A stretch of 64,000 nt of DNA. Origin: Telopea speciosissima. Its lineage: Eukaryota > Streptophyta > Magnoliopsida > Proteales > Proteaceae. The stretch's first letter is position 1. Every line of letters begins with the position of its first letter. This document shows positions 1 through 12,618 of this stretch, one piece after another. The notes beneath the pieces are model-generated. The model ran no database searches. It saw only the letters and a program-made list of their open reading frames with translations, and was not told where the DNA came from. The position numbers and the translations under genes are program-made. Where the stretch lies: positions 2,000,927-2,064,926 of the forward strand of contig NC_057925.1 of the NCBI RefSeq assembly GCF_018873765.1, read 5' to 3'.

Positions 1-1320
1 AAGAAACACCACAAAAACAAGTAAAGAATCGAAACCTGCTTGCTTTTTTTGGCAGGGAAGTACAAATGGAGAGTGATCAGGGATTTGTTTCTTCTTACAG
101 AGACTGTTTACCTTTCCTTCTTGAAGGTGAGATTCAGGGAGAGGACTGGAAATTTAACCTTTAAACATTGTTAATCCTGAGGAAAGATGTGTAGTGAGAA
201 TAATGAAAGATGATTGGCCCCCCTTTAGACGAGAAAAGCTAAACTATTTATTGGTTTTCGGGGTCCCTAGGTCAATCTGTTTGAAGTGATCCTCGTGCAA
301 TCCCAGCTGATAAAATGCATAATAATATAAATCCTATTAGGAAATTTTAAACATTTCATACAAAGCCAAATCTAGTCCATAAACTTCCTACCGATAAACC
401 AAACACACATACAGTCACTATTTAATGTACACAACAACTCTGAAAGGATAAGATATTATACCTGGAACTTCAAAGACAACATAAGCCAATAGCAAATAAT
501 ATCAACATTATCTATTAGCACTTTCCTATAGAAAACATGTAAGAACTAGACTACAAGGCAGGCATTTTGCTATAAAATCTTTTATGTAAATACCCACAAT
601 GCAAACAACGATGAAGCATGGAAACAAAAAATGAAAAGGAACCTATTTAAAAAATCATTATTTGAAAAAATAGAAGAATACAAGATTAGATAATGAAGTA
701 TAAAACGTCTAGTTAATCCAATACATTTATTCCATAGTTTATAAATGGAACGGTGCGAAAATAAATGATTTTACATCATTGCAATTCAAAGAGGATAACT
801 GCATCTATATTCAATCTCAATGGGGCAGCCATCAAAAGAGGATAAGCTCAATTAAGCTAAAAAATCTTGAGATAACCAAATGGTATTCAAAACAGGAGAA
901 TATTGGAAGTATTAGATGCTAAAAACTGAAACTTGAAATTGGATCAAATCCAAACTCAACAAGCATTCAAGTCTAAGAAGAATACTTGGTTGAATTGCAT
1001 TGTGATCACATATATTACAGCTGAACATTTATAGCACATGAATCATGAGTATAATAAATTTATAAGAGAAAATTTCCTGTCAAAACTACTTGGAACCAAT
1101 TGAGACTAGTGGCCGGATTACTGCAAGGCCTCTTATGCTGCACCAGAAGAAAAAGGGGAGAGAGAAAGAGAGAGAGGAAAAAGAAAGCCTATTCAAAGTT
1201 CAAACTGGAGTAATTGCTCTGTCACAGTACAAGAATTTTGATTTTATTCAAAATCTGGAAAGGAAAAGTTGGTGTACGATCAAAAAAAACATTTGTGGAT
1301 TCTGAAATGAACCTTTTCAA

Positions 1321-1503
1321 TTGCCTCATGATTCTGAAAATTACGAGTCCATACCTTTGACAAACGTACTATTAGATTGGATTCCTCCTCCATTTAACAT
1401 CATCAAGGTAAATGTGGATGGCTCTTGTACATGTTCACGAGGCCCTGGTGGTATTGGCAGAGCTTGTTATGGGAATTTTCAGTTACGTTCTAATGCTACT
1501 TAA
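1321..1503 (+). pseudogene. RNase H-like fragment of a non-LTR retrotransposon (copy A)
   Basis: A short open stretch reads DWIPPPFNIIKVNVDGS followed by a glycine-rich GPGGIG. This resembles the start of the RNase H domains attached to plant LINE polyproteins (W-x-PPP...IK-x-NVDG, then G-x-G). The stretch ends in a stop after about 60 codons and has no other retrotransposon domain beside it, so it is a relic. In the sister copy at 15501-15683 the same frame has gained stops. Confidence 0.55.
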
Positions 1504-4215
1504 ATTTGTTTCTCATTAAAAAAAAAATTATATGTCATCTACATATGCAAATTCATATTCATATGCTTCAAATTTTCTCTGAACAATACAACATACAAGG
1601 TCTATTTTATTTAGAAATACTAATATATCTTGAACAGAGAATCGTTATACAAGAATTTCATGCTTCACATATACTAGGGTAATAAGGTTTTCTGATTCTT
1701 GCCTTAAAAATCTCTTCACCACAAAATGCATTGTAACCTGGTTTCAAACGTGATTGAAGATAGGTTTGTGTTTTTATAATCATTTATTCCCATCCCCTTC
1801 TACACAACAAGTATGAGACTTAAAAGCTTTACACCACTAAACTCACAAATCAAGGACCCATCCATGAAGTGTCATGCACTTTAAGTGGCAAAGTCATCTA
1901 TCACGTAGCCCAAGATGAAGCCTCTTGTTCAAATTACCAAAGTCTCAATGTATACATACTTCTGGAGTAGCAATCGAAGAGGCGAGTTGTGATCGTAGAT
2001 GTCTAATTATAAAACAAAATGATGATGAACATTCACCTACCTTACTTCATTTTTTAGTATGTTCGATCTCCCTTGTTTGTTTTATGGCTGCAATTTTCTC
2101 GGAAAAAAAAGAAGTGAGAATCTATTCTGAAAGTAGACCACCAAATATATTTTTCGCTCTTAAAATTATTAGGATAAGTTATTTTCAGAATAGTATAAAA
2201 ATAGAAATAAAAGTGACAGCAAAGAGAGCTTTAAATTTGTTCTACCATCTTCTCAATATTTGTATTCCAAAGAGAGTTTTTTTTTTTTTTTAATCTAATC
2301 AGATAAAATAAAAAATAAAAACATGATTTTTGTCATTTGAGAAAAAGTAATTTTATGGGCCCTATTGTAAATGTATACTTACGGAATAAGTTCATATTAT
2401 TGGTTTCCTCCAATGTTTTAGTCATGACATTTGAAATTGCATGGTTGTATCGTTATAATTATTATCTCTTATCATAACGACATGCATCTCATTCAAGATA
2501 AGAAAATAGAAAAACGATGTCAAATCACTGCCTTCGAACAATGAGTTCTTATAAACAGATATTATGCAATAATATTGTGTATACGTTGCTCACATCAAAT
2601 GCATGCATTTCCCTGACCATTTGATCATGCATCTTATAAAGGTAATGAAATTTCTATGTTTTCTGTTATCTATCATGCAAAAATGATATTAAGGCTTTAG
2701 TGGTTACTTGGTCGGAGGTCCATCCATTGGGAGGATGGAGACCGTGTGTCTAACGAAGAGGGTCCGCACCAAAGAATAGGCCCAACTTGAAAAGGATTGG
2801 TTTTAATGTCCAAAAGTAAAAGTGGTCCAAATGATGGTTTAATGGATGAAAAAAATGGGGGTGTAACTAGGCCCATCGGCCTATTGTCGTGGGGCCATTT
2901 TCTACTCATTTTTTATATTTTATATTCAAATAAAGGGATTCCAAGTTTGGATTTCAAGGAAACCATGTAATGAGGTTGTTACCTTGCAAATCATTCATTA
3001 ATAAATGTTGTTTGGTCAGTGACAAACTCCTATTTAACTACAAAAAAAAAAAAAATTCTGCACATAAGCATGCCAAACCTAATTTTTATTCTACATTCTA
3101 TTATGCTTAATAGTTACCAAATAATTTATATTTTTTGATCGAAAATGACTTTCAGTAATGATTTTAAAAAAAAAATAGGCCATAAACAAAAAGAAAAATA
3201 ATATCAAAGACAGTATAAGTTTATGTATCATCAATTGATTTTCTTAAAAGGGAATCTAAGAAAATTAGCTGAAGCTACAATAGGATTCTCATTGCGTTAA
3301 GTATTATTTTAAATAACTTTTAGGAATAAGACGATGAGAAAAAAATAAGATGCATCCTTCTTAAAAATTTATACAAAATAAGTGCACTAACCATGTTTGG
3401 AAACATTTGCCTATGTTATAATGAAGGTAAATATTGTTAACCATAAGTTGGGAGCTTGGTTCCTACAAATCTGTGGGAGGAGTTTTTTTAATGCGTACAC
3501 TCTAAGTGTCAACAATTGCCACGTGGAATAACAAATAGGGCTCAAATTCTGAAGATAGTGTAAACCCAAGATTCTTTACCCAACATGTCAAGTTTTAGTC
3601 TAATTGGAGTTTGCCAAGAGCCAAGACATATAAATTTGTAAATCAATAGGAGAATACATAATAGTAATTGGAGTAAGGTAAGCATGCACGGAAATGTATT
3701 TTATTGATGGGAGAAGATTCTCTGAGCAAGCAGGGTACTCTACACCCTCTCTCACATTCTATTGTTTCTCTCTTCCCAAAATAATTTATATTTTAACGAA
3801 TGTGAGAAAGAGTAGTGTACGCCTTAGGCTCAAAACTAGTGGGATCTCATTCTTGTACGAGAACTGTATGTGGATTGAAGATAATAAATTCGCCACCTCT
3901 ACAATTATAGTTATCCACCATGAGATTTGATTTCAAACGGACAAGGTTATGGTGCTGCTGAGTTTTAAACTGTCAAGTCGAAGCCTCTTCGTTGGAACCC
4001 AACTTATAATGGACCATGGAAGAGAATCACACAAAATGAGAGAGTCAAAGAGATCTTTCTACCATTCCCACTTTTATCCAAGATGCATAAATAGCTAGTC
4101 GAATAGACCCAAACAAAACGAGTAGCAACAGAGAGCGTTCAATCCGCACCAAAACAAATAATAAATTTACTGGGACCGGATTGACCCTCTTCCCTTTCTA
4201 AACAGAAACCCCTCA

Positions 4216-4216
<1 letters not shown>

Positions 4217-4247
<31 letters not shown>
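4217..4247. repeat. (TG)n(AG)n microsatellite
   Basis: A run of TG dinucleotides passes directly into AG dinucleotides. The equivalent tract in copy B (about 18390-18416) is shorter, so the locus differs in length between the two copies. Confidence 0.9.
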
Positions 4248-4248
<1 letters not shown>

Positions 4249-4533
4249 TATGACAAATGTTGCCAGCATATGTTTGAAGCCGAAGGGAGTGGTTGCGGAG
4301 GCGTTCCCTTGGAGAAGACGAAGATGAAGAAGATAGAAGGAGAGAATGATGTCGGGGGTTATTCCTTAAGTGTTTTTTACTGGTATGGGGATTTAGTAAA
4401 TCTTTTCAAAATCTTACTTGTGAATGTAAAACATAATTGATAACCATCATTTTTGTAAATTTTAGAGGAGAGAGAGAATCATGGGAGTGTGGGGACAGAG
4501 ATGTCTTTTCATATTTAGAAGAGAGAGAGAGAC

Positions 4534-5838
4534 TCATGGGAGTGCTGGATAGGCCATACTCCCGTATAGAGAACTTTCTCCCTTAAAATCAATGCAAAAC
4601 CAGAATGAATAGATGCTATTAACCTCATCACTCAGCAGCTGATGTGGATGCGGATGCTCTTCTTGTTGTACTTCTTGCGGTGCTTGTGAAGGCAACTCCG
4701 CACTCATCAACTGATCAAATTCAAAATCCTCATCCCTCAGCTGCTGATGTGGATGCGGATGCTCTTCTAACGGTGCTTGTGAAGGCAACTCCGCACTCAT
4801 CAACTGATCAAATTCAAAATCCTCACACTCAGGACTCACAATCACACCAGAAATAAACCTGTCATTTTGAGAACATAGACCAAAATCACTGTTCTGCAAA
4901 ATCCTAACCTAATTACTTCATGGAAATTAGGGGGAAAGTATTAAAAAGAAAAAACAGCAAATAGCCATTTTAATTTTAAATAAAATATATTCAAAGACAA
5001 AAATACCTTTACAGTTTTCTTCGTGGGTTCGTTACATACGAACAAAATCCATTCTAGAAAGATTAAATTATAATATTTTGACTTGCAAGACTATGTACAA
5101 CCAGTATTCTGCTTGTACGCACGTTTTGCACGTGTAAAACCGAATATGAGCGACCGAGAAAAGGAATTGCACGAGGAGGACCAGAATTAAGAAGACAGAC
5201 GAAGGTTGTAAACCTCATCGCTCAGATCCACACCAACTCCAGTAGGTCCAATCACCAACTCCTGTAGTCCAATTAAAGGGACTATTGAACCTGTCAAGCT
5301 TTGGAGCTGCGGCTGAACCTACTGTTGCTGCTGCTGTGCGTAGTTCCCACTCATCTCATATTGCTCTGTAGCAGCTACAGCTACGGCTACATGTTGTGCC
5401 TCCATCATCCGCTGTTGCTGCTGTTACGCTTGTGGCGATGGAATTCCGTAGGGTGCGATGCTGGAAGAAGGGTGCTAAGAGATAACTCTACGTACATGTT
5501 TGATTGATAGTGAGGGTATTCATGGCTCAAAGGGAGCATCGCTGATGGATGTGGTACATAAGACCGGATATGGTTAAGCTTGTGTTCTAAGTAAGTGACT
5601 ATACCAACAGAGCCGTACGCGTCTGCCTCGTATACCACAGAGTTTACTACACTTTCTTTATATGCCGGGGTATTGTCTGCAATTAGATTGGCAAGGTAGC
5701 TTGCACCGAATACCTTGTGGACATTCGCAAACTTTGTTGGCTAGTCTGGAGGGAAATATGGAGCAAACACGCAATCTACTGTACACTCCCGCCCAAGAAA
5801 CTTGCACGCTCTGCATGGAGAATTGGACGAGGACACAA
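4534..5838 (-). pseudogene. LOB-domain (LBD) pseudogene, copy A
   Basis: Class I LBD proteins are plant transcription factors whose CX2CX6CX3C block binds DNA. Read on the minus strand from about 5838, this copy keeps all four cysteines (motif [15 protein letters not shown]) and the FAPYFPPD and FANVHKVFGAS motifs. It is broken in two ways: the start codon that reads ATG in copy B is ATT here, and the Gln after FPPD is a TAG stop near 5742. The YEADA-YGSVG stretch lacks the usual RxRDPVY link. A Gln-rich tail (about 5310-5440) lies in another frame and has its own stop. A likely second exon (4534-4899) stays open and contains a direct repeat of about 31 residues. Not a functional gene as read. 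Confidence 0.75.
4624..4825 (-). repeat. Two-copy tandem repeat in the LBD second exon (copy A)
   Basis: A unit of about 93-105 bp occurs twice in tandem. On the minus strand each unit reads DEDFEFDQLMSAELPSQAP followed by EEHPHPHQ. The unit nearer 4624 carries a short in-frame insertion (QEVQQ-like). The same arrangement is present in copy B, so the repeat predates the large duplication. Confidence 0.85.
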
Positions 5839-6354
5839 TTTATCTTCTTTGATTCTGTAAGATTTTTAAAATTTAAACACATAAGAGGACGGGCAAATTA
5901 GCAAATTAGCAAAAAGATTTAGAGAGAGAGGTTTCTTCTAGTGTGGAGTGTGAAGCAGAAAAACTGAGAACAAAAAACCGAACCTCTAATCTTTTCTAAT
6001 CCTCTTCCAGAATAATTTAACAGAAATAAAATAGAAAGATTGAAAAATCAATTGCGTTTAGACTGAGTCATTGCAATCTTCGACTCGAATTAGTTGAGAT
6101 CCTATGTATCTATAATCTAAAAGATTTTGAATCTTTTGTTTCAGACTTTGGAGATCATAAGGCTATCAAGAATAAAAGAAGCAAAATAATATTAAAAAAA
6201 AAAAGTAGTGTAGAAGTGATAGATCTCTCATCTTTAAATCTTGATTCCGCTGGTGAAACTTCAAATGGAAATTTCTTTCTCACTCTATTAATTTCTCTGC
6301 CGCAAAATCAAAGTAAATCTGTAAGAGAAACGGACAGAACAGGAAAGGCTACAG

Positions 6355-8857
6355 AGAGGTTTCTTCTAGCGTGGAGTGTAAAGCAAAAAAACTGAGAACA
6401 TAAAAACACCTAAGATGAAGCGGATTTAACAACAGTCTTGGCCCCTTGAGTGCAATCAAAATTCCAAAAACCTCTTTTGGTTTCCACCGTCCAACACAGA
6501 ATCCTACAAACAAAATTTATTTGTTTGATAACATTAGTAACAGAAAGTTTGAATCTAGAAAAGATACTGATGAACATATTAAATAGCATAATTCTATTGG
6601 GTGTTGGTGCAGGTACTGGTAACCCAAACCGCACTAACACCATAAGAGACCTGATTACGATAAATTCGATACTCTGTAATAAAAAAAAAACCATTATTAC
6701 TATTAAAAAAACGTCGATCCATGATTGTTGTTGTTATTAGTATTAAAAAAAATGTCAATTTAAAAACCCATAAAAATGCTTACCATTAGAGCACTGATAG
6801 GATCAATAATGTCGATCGGATGTTAGAATGCTCCTATTTTCTTTCCTACTCAACTCATGCCCAGTGGAGACTGATCCTAGTCTTGAATTTACTCCTCTTC
6901 CTCCTTGATATCGTTCTCTTACTGTGTTTGGTATCTTCAAATGCTTCATAGTTTCCATGATTTGTGGTAAGAACATCACAGAAGCAGAACAAGCACGAGC
7001 ATTCTCCTCTCCCCTGATTTCTTCTTGACCAAGCACAGAAGCAGATCGAGCAAGAGAAGGAGTATCTGCCATGATTTCAACACCGAACACAAAGAGGAGG
7101 AGAAGGAGGTGAAGGAGAAAAATAACAAAAGAATAAAAGGAAATCAGAAGTTTATAGCATCCAAGTAATAGTTTAGGGTATTTAGAAATTTGAAATCCGA
7201 ATTTCAAATTTCATTTTACCCTTTTTTGTTTTAACTTTGAAATATTTCTATTGGGTTGAAGTGATAGTTTAGGGTATTTTGAAATTTGAAATTCAAATTT
7301 CATTTTGCCCCATTTTTTTTGTTTTAACTTTGAAATATTTCGCGTTTCTTATTTGATTAGTCTTATTTCAAATAAGTAAATTTCCAATTTTACCCTTCCC
7401 TTCTACTTCTCATCTCTGAAATTTGAAATTCGAATTTCAAATTTCGCCCCTTTTTTGGTTTTAGCTTCGAAATATTTCGATGTTTGGGGTTTCTTATTTG
7501 ATTAGTCTTATTTCAAACAAAGTAAATTTCCAATTTTACCCTTCTCTTCCACTTCTCATCTCCGTCCTTGTACTCTCTCACTCTCACACCACCCTACCCT
7601 GACGGCTGACCCCACCTTCACCTCCACATTCATTTCCAACTTTGACCCTAACCACCAGCACTGCCGCCGCCGCCGTCACCACCAACACACCCCATGCTTC
7701 CACGAGAGGAAAGTACGAGACATTCCGGCCATATTCTAGAGAATTGGAAAGAAATGAAAATATCGGAAACTCTTTGAATCCCCTATACACAAATGACTAC
7801 TTTATCCACTCACACTCCGATTTGAGATTAAACAACGTTCTAATCTCAATTGGAGAAAACAATCGATTCTCATTTCAGGCGAAAAGTTACATTCTTGATT
7901 TCTTTGGTCTTTGATTTTCCTAACAAGGGTATTATCATCTACAATGATAAGTGAGCCATTTTTCGGTCAATTTGGTCGGGAGAAAAATATTGCAATCTTC
8001 TTGTCTGTTTGCCCTGAGAGTTGTTGCCAATAAGGAGATGGCATGTGGGAGTTATTAAGGGTAAAATTGGAAATTTACTCAGTTTTGGGTAAGAATAACC
8101 TAATAGAGAATCCCAAATGTACTTTTAAAAGATGAGATACCCAAGAAAATCCTTTTGTCAAAGATTGGACACTCTATATGTAATTCATCCATTTCGGATA
8201 TTCTTTTGTTTTTTGGATTACCTTGAAACCGTTTTGCCTTCACTTATATGTTAAAAACTTAAGAAAAACATGTTAAAATAATGCAGATGAGATCCAGATA
8301 CTTATTAATCAGCATTTAGTGTTTTATATTTATTGGGTTTTATGAGTTTCCATTGTTTGAACAAACCCAAAAGCTAAAAATGGATTAAGGATTTTATAAA
8401 TTGAATCAGATCGGTTGATTTGGTCGGTTTGAATTAGAATCTATCGAGATCGATCCCAATTCCGGCTGACTTAGATCGGACTTATCCCAACTGAATTGGT
8501 GGAAAGATTTTCCAAGTCGGGACCCATACAGATTCCCAATTCCTTTTTAAACCTTAGCTATTTATTATCTAGAGATATTAGGGTTTAAAAAATTGGATTG
8601 AAATGGTTGATTCGGGCCGATCTAGATTTTGATTCTTTACGTAAACCGGGATTGAACCAGATCCCCGTTCATGTTTTTTAGACCCTGATAAATATGGGTT
8701 GATTAATCAATGAGCAGTTCAGTAGCCGCTGGATTTGGATCTTAGAACAGTTCCAAAAGTTCCTTTGGCCATTGATGGAGTATCAACTAAGATCTTGACA
8801 TTGTTTTAACAAATCTGCAACTTTAAAGATTTAACTGATCCCAGTTGCTTAGGTCTA
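6355..8857. other. Gene-free stretch of permuted and inverted repeat modules
   Basis: Two modules related to 13380-13872 occur here in the opposite order (about 6413-6594, then 6600-6800). From 6800 to 7200 the minus strand reads MADTPSLARSASV and is related to 27930-28080, but part of it (about 6850-6900) is inverted relative to that locus. 7166-7530 is a palindrome-rich tandem repeat. 7560-7920 is low-complexity, proline- and threonine-rich in translation. 8390-8660 contains degenerate GATCGGTT-type repeats. No intact gene was recognised. Confidence 0.6.
7166..7535. repeat. Tandem AT-rich repeat with palindromic core
   Basis: Three degenerate units each contain a GAAATTTGAAATTCG / CGAATTTCAAATTTC palindrome. 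This is followed by a T-run, GTTTTAACTTTGAAATATTTC, and in two units TTATTTGATTAGTCTTATTTC plus CCAATTTTACCCTTC. A related AAATTTGAAATATTTC array lies at about 28245-28345. Confidence 0.8.
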
Positions 8858-9013
8858 GGATTGAGCTCCTCTCTAGGGAGCCCAACACGCTCAGGGTGTA
8901 TCCAGTCGTTGAACTTCGTCGCACATAACCCTAGGCATGTGCCAAGATGTGTGCGGCAACCCAACCCTTGGATGCCCCCTGGGCGTTGAGCTCCCTAGAG
9001 AGGAGTCAGATCC
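8858..9013. mobile_element. MULE-type foldback MITE (family 1) with 9-bp TSD
   Basis: The ends are inverted (GGATTGAGCTCCTCTCTAGG on the left; the reverse complement of the right end starts GGATCTGACTCCTCTCTAGG). The 9-bp direct repeat TTAGGTCTA flanks the element at 8849-8857 and 9014-9022. A 9-bp target duplication is typical of Mutator-like elements. Related copies lie at 33309-33477 and probably 29377-29545. It has no coding capacity. Confidence 0.85.
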
Positions 9014-11991
9014 TTAGGTCTATTAGGAAAATTCACCTGCAATCATTGATTATGTTTTAAGTTTGTTAAAGTTAATTATGATAATTTTTTTGGTAAGTTA
9101 ATTATGATAATTAAAATCCAATAAATTTAGTTTAAATTTAATTATTAAAATTAATAAAAATCTTGAGCTAAATTATGTTATTATTCATTAATAATTATAC
9201 AAAATTATTATATTTGTTTTGGGAGAGTATTAGGCATGCCGTCAGTTTTCAGTAAGCTAAGTGCTATACACCAATCACAAGGCTGGACAAAGGAAAACAA
9301 AGGGTTCTTTTTTAGAGAGGGAGGATAGAGTATGGACACATGCTGCAGACCGTGGTGGCATGCTCAGCCTTTTCCTCCCAAAAAAATTCAGGTGATGAGA
9401 TTCTTCCTTTCCCTTTGGGTGAGGGAAAATTTTGTTCATTATTGAATTGAAGTGGAAAAGGACAAATATAAAATGCATTGTATTGAAGTTGCATTCCTAA
9501 TTCAAAATACAAATCCCCTCTTCTTCCCATTTTATTAAGGGGAAAAGAACGTTACGTGTGGTTTAAGCACCTAGACATAGGAGCGTGCAAAAATATCATC
9601 CAACCCCTAGTGAAATAAAAAATAAAAAATCTCATCCAGACAAATGCCCTCCTTGTACGTGCTCTCATTGATCCTCGCTCTGGTGCAAATGCTATATGAC
9701 CAGACAACCATCTATTGCCCTATTTTTAAATGGGATGTTGATTTTAGCCTCTTCAAGAACTTTTTCTTCCACTTTCTAATTTTATTGAATCGGCTATTAT
9801 GTCTCTTGATGAATGTCAAATTTTACCATCCGGTGATCGACCTATACTTATTTGTGATGGTTGCTTAGATCCAATTTCATATAATAGTGGTTGGGTTTCT
9901 TTTGTTGTTTTAACAAAATTTCATTTTGCTTCTTTGAGCCAACCTGGATTGTCAATTTGTCATGGAACCAATTTAGTATTCCTTTCTTATTGTTTTTGTT
10001 ATTTTCTCTAAGATGAATGTACAAATAACTAGTAAGGATATGATTAGGTAATTTCAATAGCCAGCAGGGCAACATATATGATTAGTACAGGTAGATTATC
10101 TTAGGATGTAGGTGTGCATTTGTTTAATTAATTAATTTCTTTTAAACATCAACATGCAATGACTTACCTACTGCAAAGGGAAAAAGAAGAAGCAATGACT
10201 GGTTGTTGGATATAATTATCCAAATTACACATGAATTAAGCAGTTGAAATTTCTCTAATACTCAACAATTCAACTCAACTAATTTTATCCCAACTAAATG
10301 GTTAGTCTACATCAAGGTTTTAGTTCATGGTATTGGTGCCAATATTTATTATTGTCGATATCAATATCAATACGGATTGATCATACCAATCCATATCAGG
10401 TTGATTTTAAAACAAAAAAATCTTCTTCTTTTTTTTTGGGTAGAAAAACAATTGTATCTAATTATGTAGATAAAAACATCTAGTGGTATTTTATTATCAC
10501 TAGATGAGAATGAGATGGATAGACACTATTACAGAAATTATCTTATGACACATTTTCTATGGATCAAGTTGACTGAGTGAGTTTTATGTATTTCATTTTG
10601 CTTTGTTTGGCGTTGGGCGCATGAATAAATAGCCTTCTTTCTACTGGAAAAAAAAATTTTGACTGAGTGAGCCAATTGTTTTCCTCAAGTATTAATGGGT
10701 GGAGCAAAGCTAAGGGAACCTAGGGCTGAGTCCAATAAGGTTGGGCCTGGGCTGCGAAATCCTAGCCTGGTCTCGGGCTGGACCTAGGTTGAGTTAAGGG
10801 GACTTAGGGTTGCATTGGGGTTTTAAAAAACTTGGGCCAACCCAATCTATTTGCACCTCTCTCAGATTTCTGTTTTTACAGAGAAAAAACTCTCGCTACA
10901 AATTTATAGTGAAACCTTATACAGAAAATTTACTGAAATATCCATATAGTCTTAAGTAAAAAAGACATCATACTCCCATCACTCACTTGTATGTGCATCC
11001 AACGGTGCACTGAGCAGTGCACCTTTAAAGTTTATCCTCTTAGTCTCATGACCACTGTCGGATGCTTAAATGTGGTGCTTTGGATAGTTCATTGCACTTG
11101 AATGGATAAAAATTCCAGTTGGACGTGTCTCCGTCTAACAGGCCTTGTCGCTTGAACACTAAAGGCCTCATCCCTTAGGTCCTTTAACATGTGACCATCA
11201 GCCCCTCAAACCGAATCCCATCTTTGTGTGTGTGTGTCCGTGATCTGTAAACAAAATCCTAATGCATTCCTATCTATATAACACTGTACTTTCTTACCGC
11301 TACCCATTGGAGACATGGTAAAGTTTATTTGTTCGTAAATTGTGACGGTTCTATTGGCAAGTACCAACACCTTACGATTTAAAAGGTCATGAGTTTGATT
11401 CTCCTTGGGTTTGTCTATCCAAAAGAATTGGTACCGTTGGATCAATTTGATAAATAAACTAGATTTAGTGATAGGAATACTGGGGATTTTTTTTTTCTTT
11501 TTTTCTTTTTTTTTTTTGGTTAAAAGGAATATTGGAAATTGCATATAAGGAAGGAGAAGTGTTTCATCTACCAATATACTCACATTATATACAATTTGAA
11601 TCCCTTAAAAGTCTTTTACCATAAAAAATAAATCCCTTAAAAGTCCAACATGAAATTACACAAGCTATCCCTAATTTTACGGTGAACAGAATGTAGAGGA
11701 GGTGGTTGACAAGAGACGTTACAACATATACAGATTTTTATTGGTGTTATTATTATATAAGAGTTGGCCACGGTATTTTGATGAAAGTGAAAAAGATTCA
11801 ACTGCTTGGATTGGTCTTGTTGCACTGATTATATATGAGAGCCGTTGAAACGGAATAATTTTTTTTTTGTTTTTGAAATCGAAATAAAAGTACTTGATTT
11901 ATCAATCCCTAACTACTTTTGTGCCTTCCTCTTTGAGAGGGGTTTCTTTTGCAAATACTATCTGTTTGGTTTCGCCTTTGAGGGTTGAGGC
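9014..11991. other. Intergenic stretch, mostly unassigned
   Basis: AT-rich DNA without a convincing gene. About 9799-9925 (plus strand) reads ILICDGCLDPISYNSGW, which loosely resembles the first strands of a LINE RNase H domain. A tRNA-like SINE fragment lies at about 11340-11425. Otherwise only homopolymer tracts and short repeats were seen. Confidence 0.5.
11340..11425 (+). mobile_element. tRNA-related SINE fragment (tentative)
   Basis: TCTATTGGCAAGTACC resembles an A box. GGTCATGAGTTTGATTCTCC about 40 bp downstream resembles a B box. There is no cloverleaf good enough for a tRNA gene and no clear tail, so it is read as a degenerate tRNA-derived SINE head. Confidence 0.35.
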
Positions 11992-12618
11992 TAGGGGTGT
12001 CAACGGGTTGGTTTCGGTTTGGGCTTTTCGATTTCGGTGTGACTTTTATAGAAACTGAAACCAAACCATTAAGAAATGTTTGGTTTCGGTGCGATTTCGG
12101 TTTCGGTGCGGTTTGGTTTCGTGTCGATTTCGATTTATGATAACGGATTGATATCGGTTTAGATTCGATTTGGTACCGGTTTTATACAACTAGTAAGGTC
12201 CGATTAGTGCTAATTTTTCTTCTCTTTCTCTTTTAAGTACATAAAATATTTCAAATGCAATGCATCTTTCTATCCTATGTCCTATGGCCTATGGATACAA
12301 TTAGTTGGGTAATCACTAACAAAGGATATGAGATAAAGTGAGAAACTATCACAACACATTTAGGGGGCAATGGGGCATTAGGTATTTACTGATTTAGTCA
12401 TTTATCGGGTTAGGTCGGTTCGGTTTGGGTTCGGGCCTAACGGTTCGGGCTACCAGTGCACCATCGGGCTAACCCAAACCAAACCAAACCAAACCGTTTG
12501 CCTCTTTGGATCCACAAACCGAACCCAAACCATTAAGAGTTCGGTCCGGTGTGATCCGGGCTCGTTCGGGCTGGTTCGGGCCGGTTTCATCGGTTCGGGT
12601 TGGGTATTGACACCCCTA
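11992..12618. mobile_element. Non-autonomous hAT element with 8-bp TSD
   Basis: The termini are perfect inverted repeats of 12 bp (TAGGGGTGTCAA...TTGACACCCCTA). They are flanked by the 8-bp direct repeat GTTGAGGC at 11984-11991 and 12619-12626. End sequence and duplication length fit hAT transposons. The 627-bp interior has no transposase frame and is filled with degenerate GGTTTCGGTT/GGTTCGGG motifs on both strands. Confidence 0.92.

Larger units (their letters stand above)
1..6354. repeat. Long duplicated unit, copy A (5' end outside window)
   Basis: Bases 1-6354 match 14180-20532 nearly continuously in the same orientation, with a few mismatches per 100 bp and small indels; the coordinate offset stays near 14179. 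Homology stops just after a GGCTACAGA stretch at about 6354 (20532 in copy B). The unit holds an RNase H-like scrap, a CT/GA microsatellite and a decayed LOB-domain gene. A roughly 50-bp piece next to the LBD start (from about 5930) is repeated at about 6356-6406 in this copy only. The left edge is cut by the window. Confidence 0.95.

Noticed and set aside
5662-5901. Plus-strand open frame over the LBD copies (also 19879-20067)
   Set aside because: It is the antisense shadow of the LOB domain, with no domain of its own.
1-6354. LTR retrotransposon explanation for copies A and B
   Set aside because: There are no TG...CA ends, primer-binding site, polypurine tract or gag-pol between the copies, and the copies are longer than usual LTRs and contain gene remnants.
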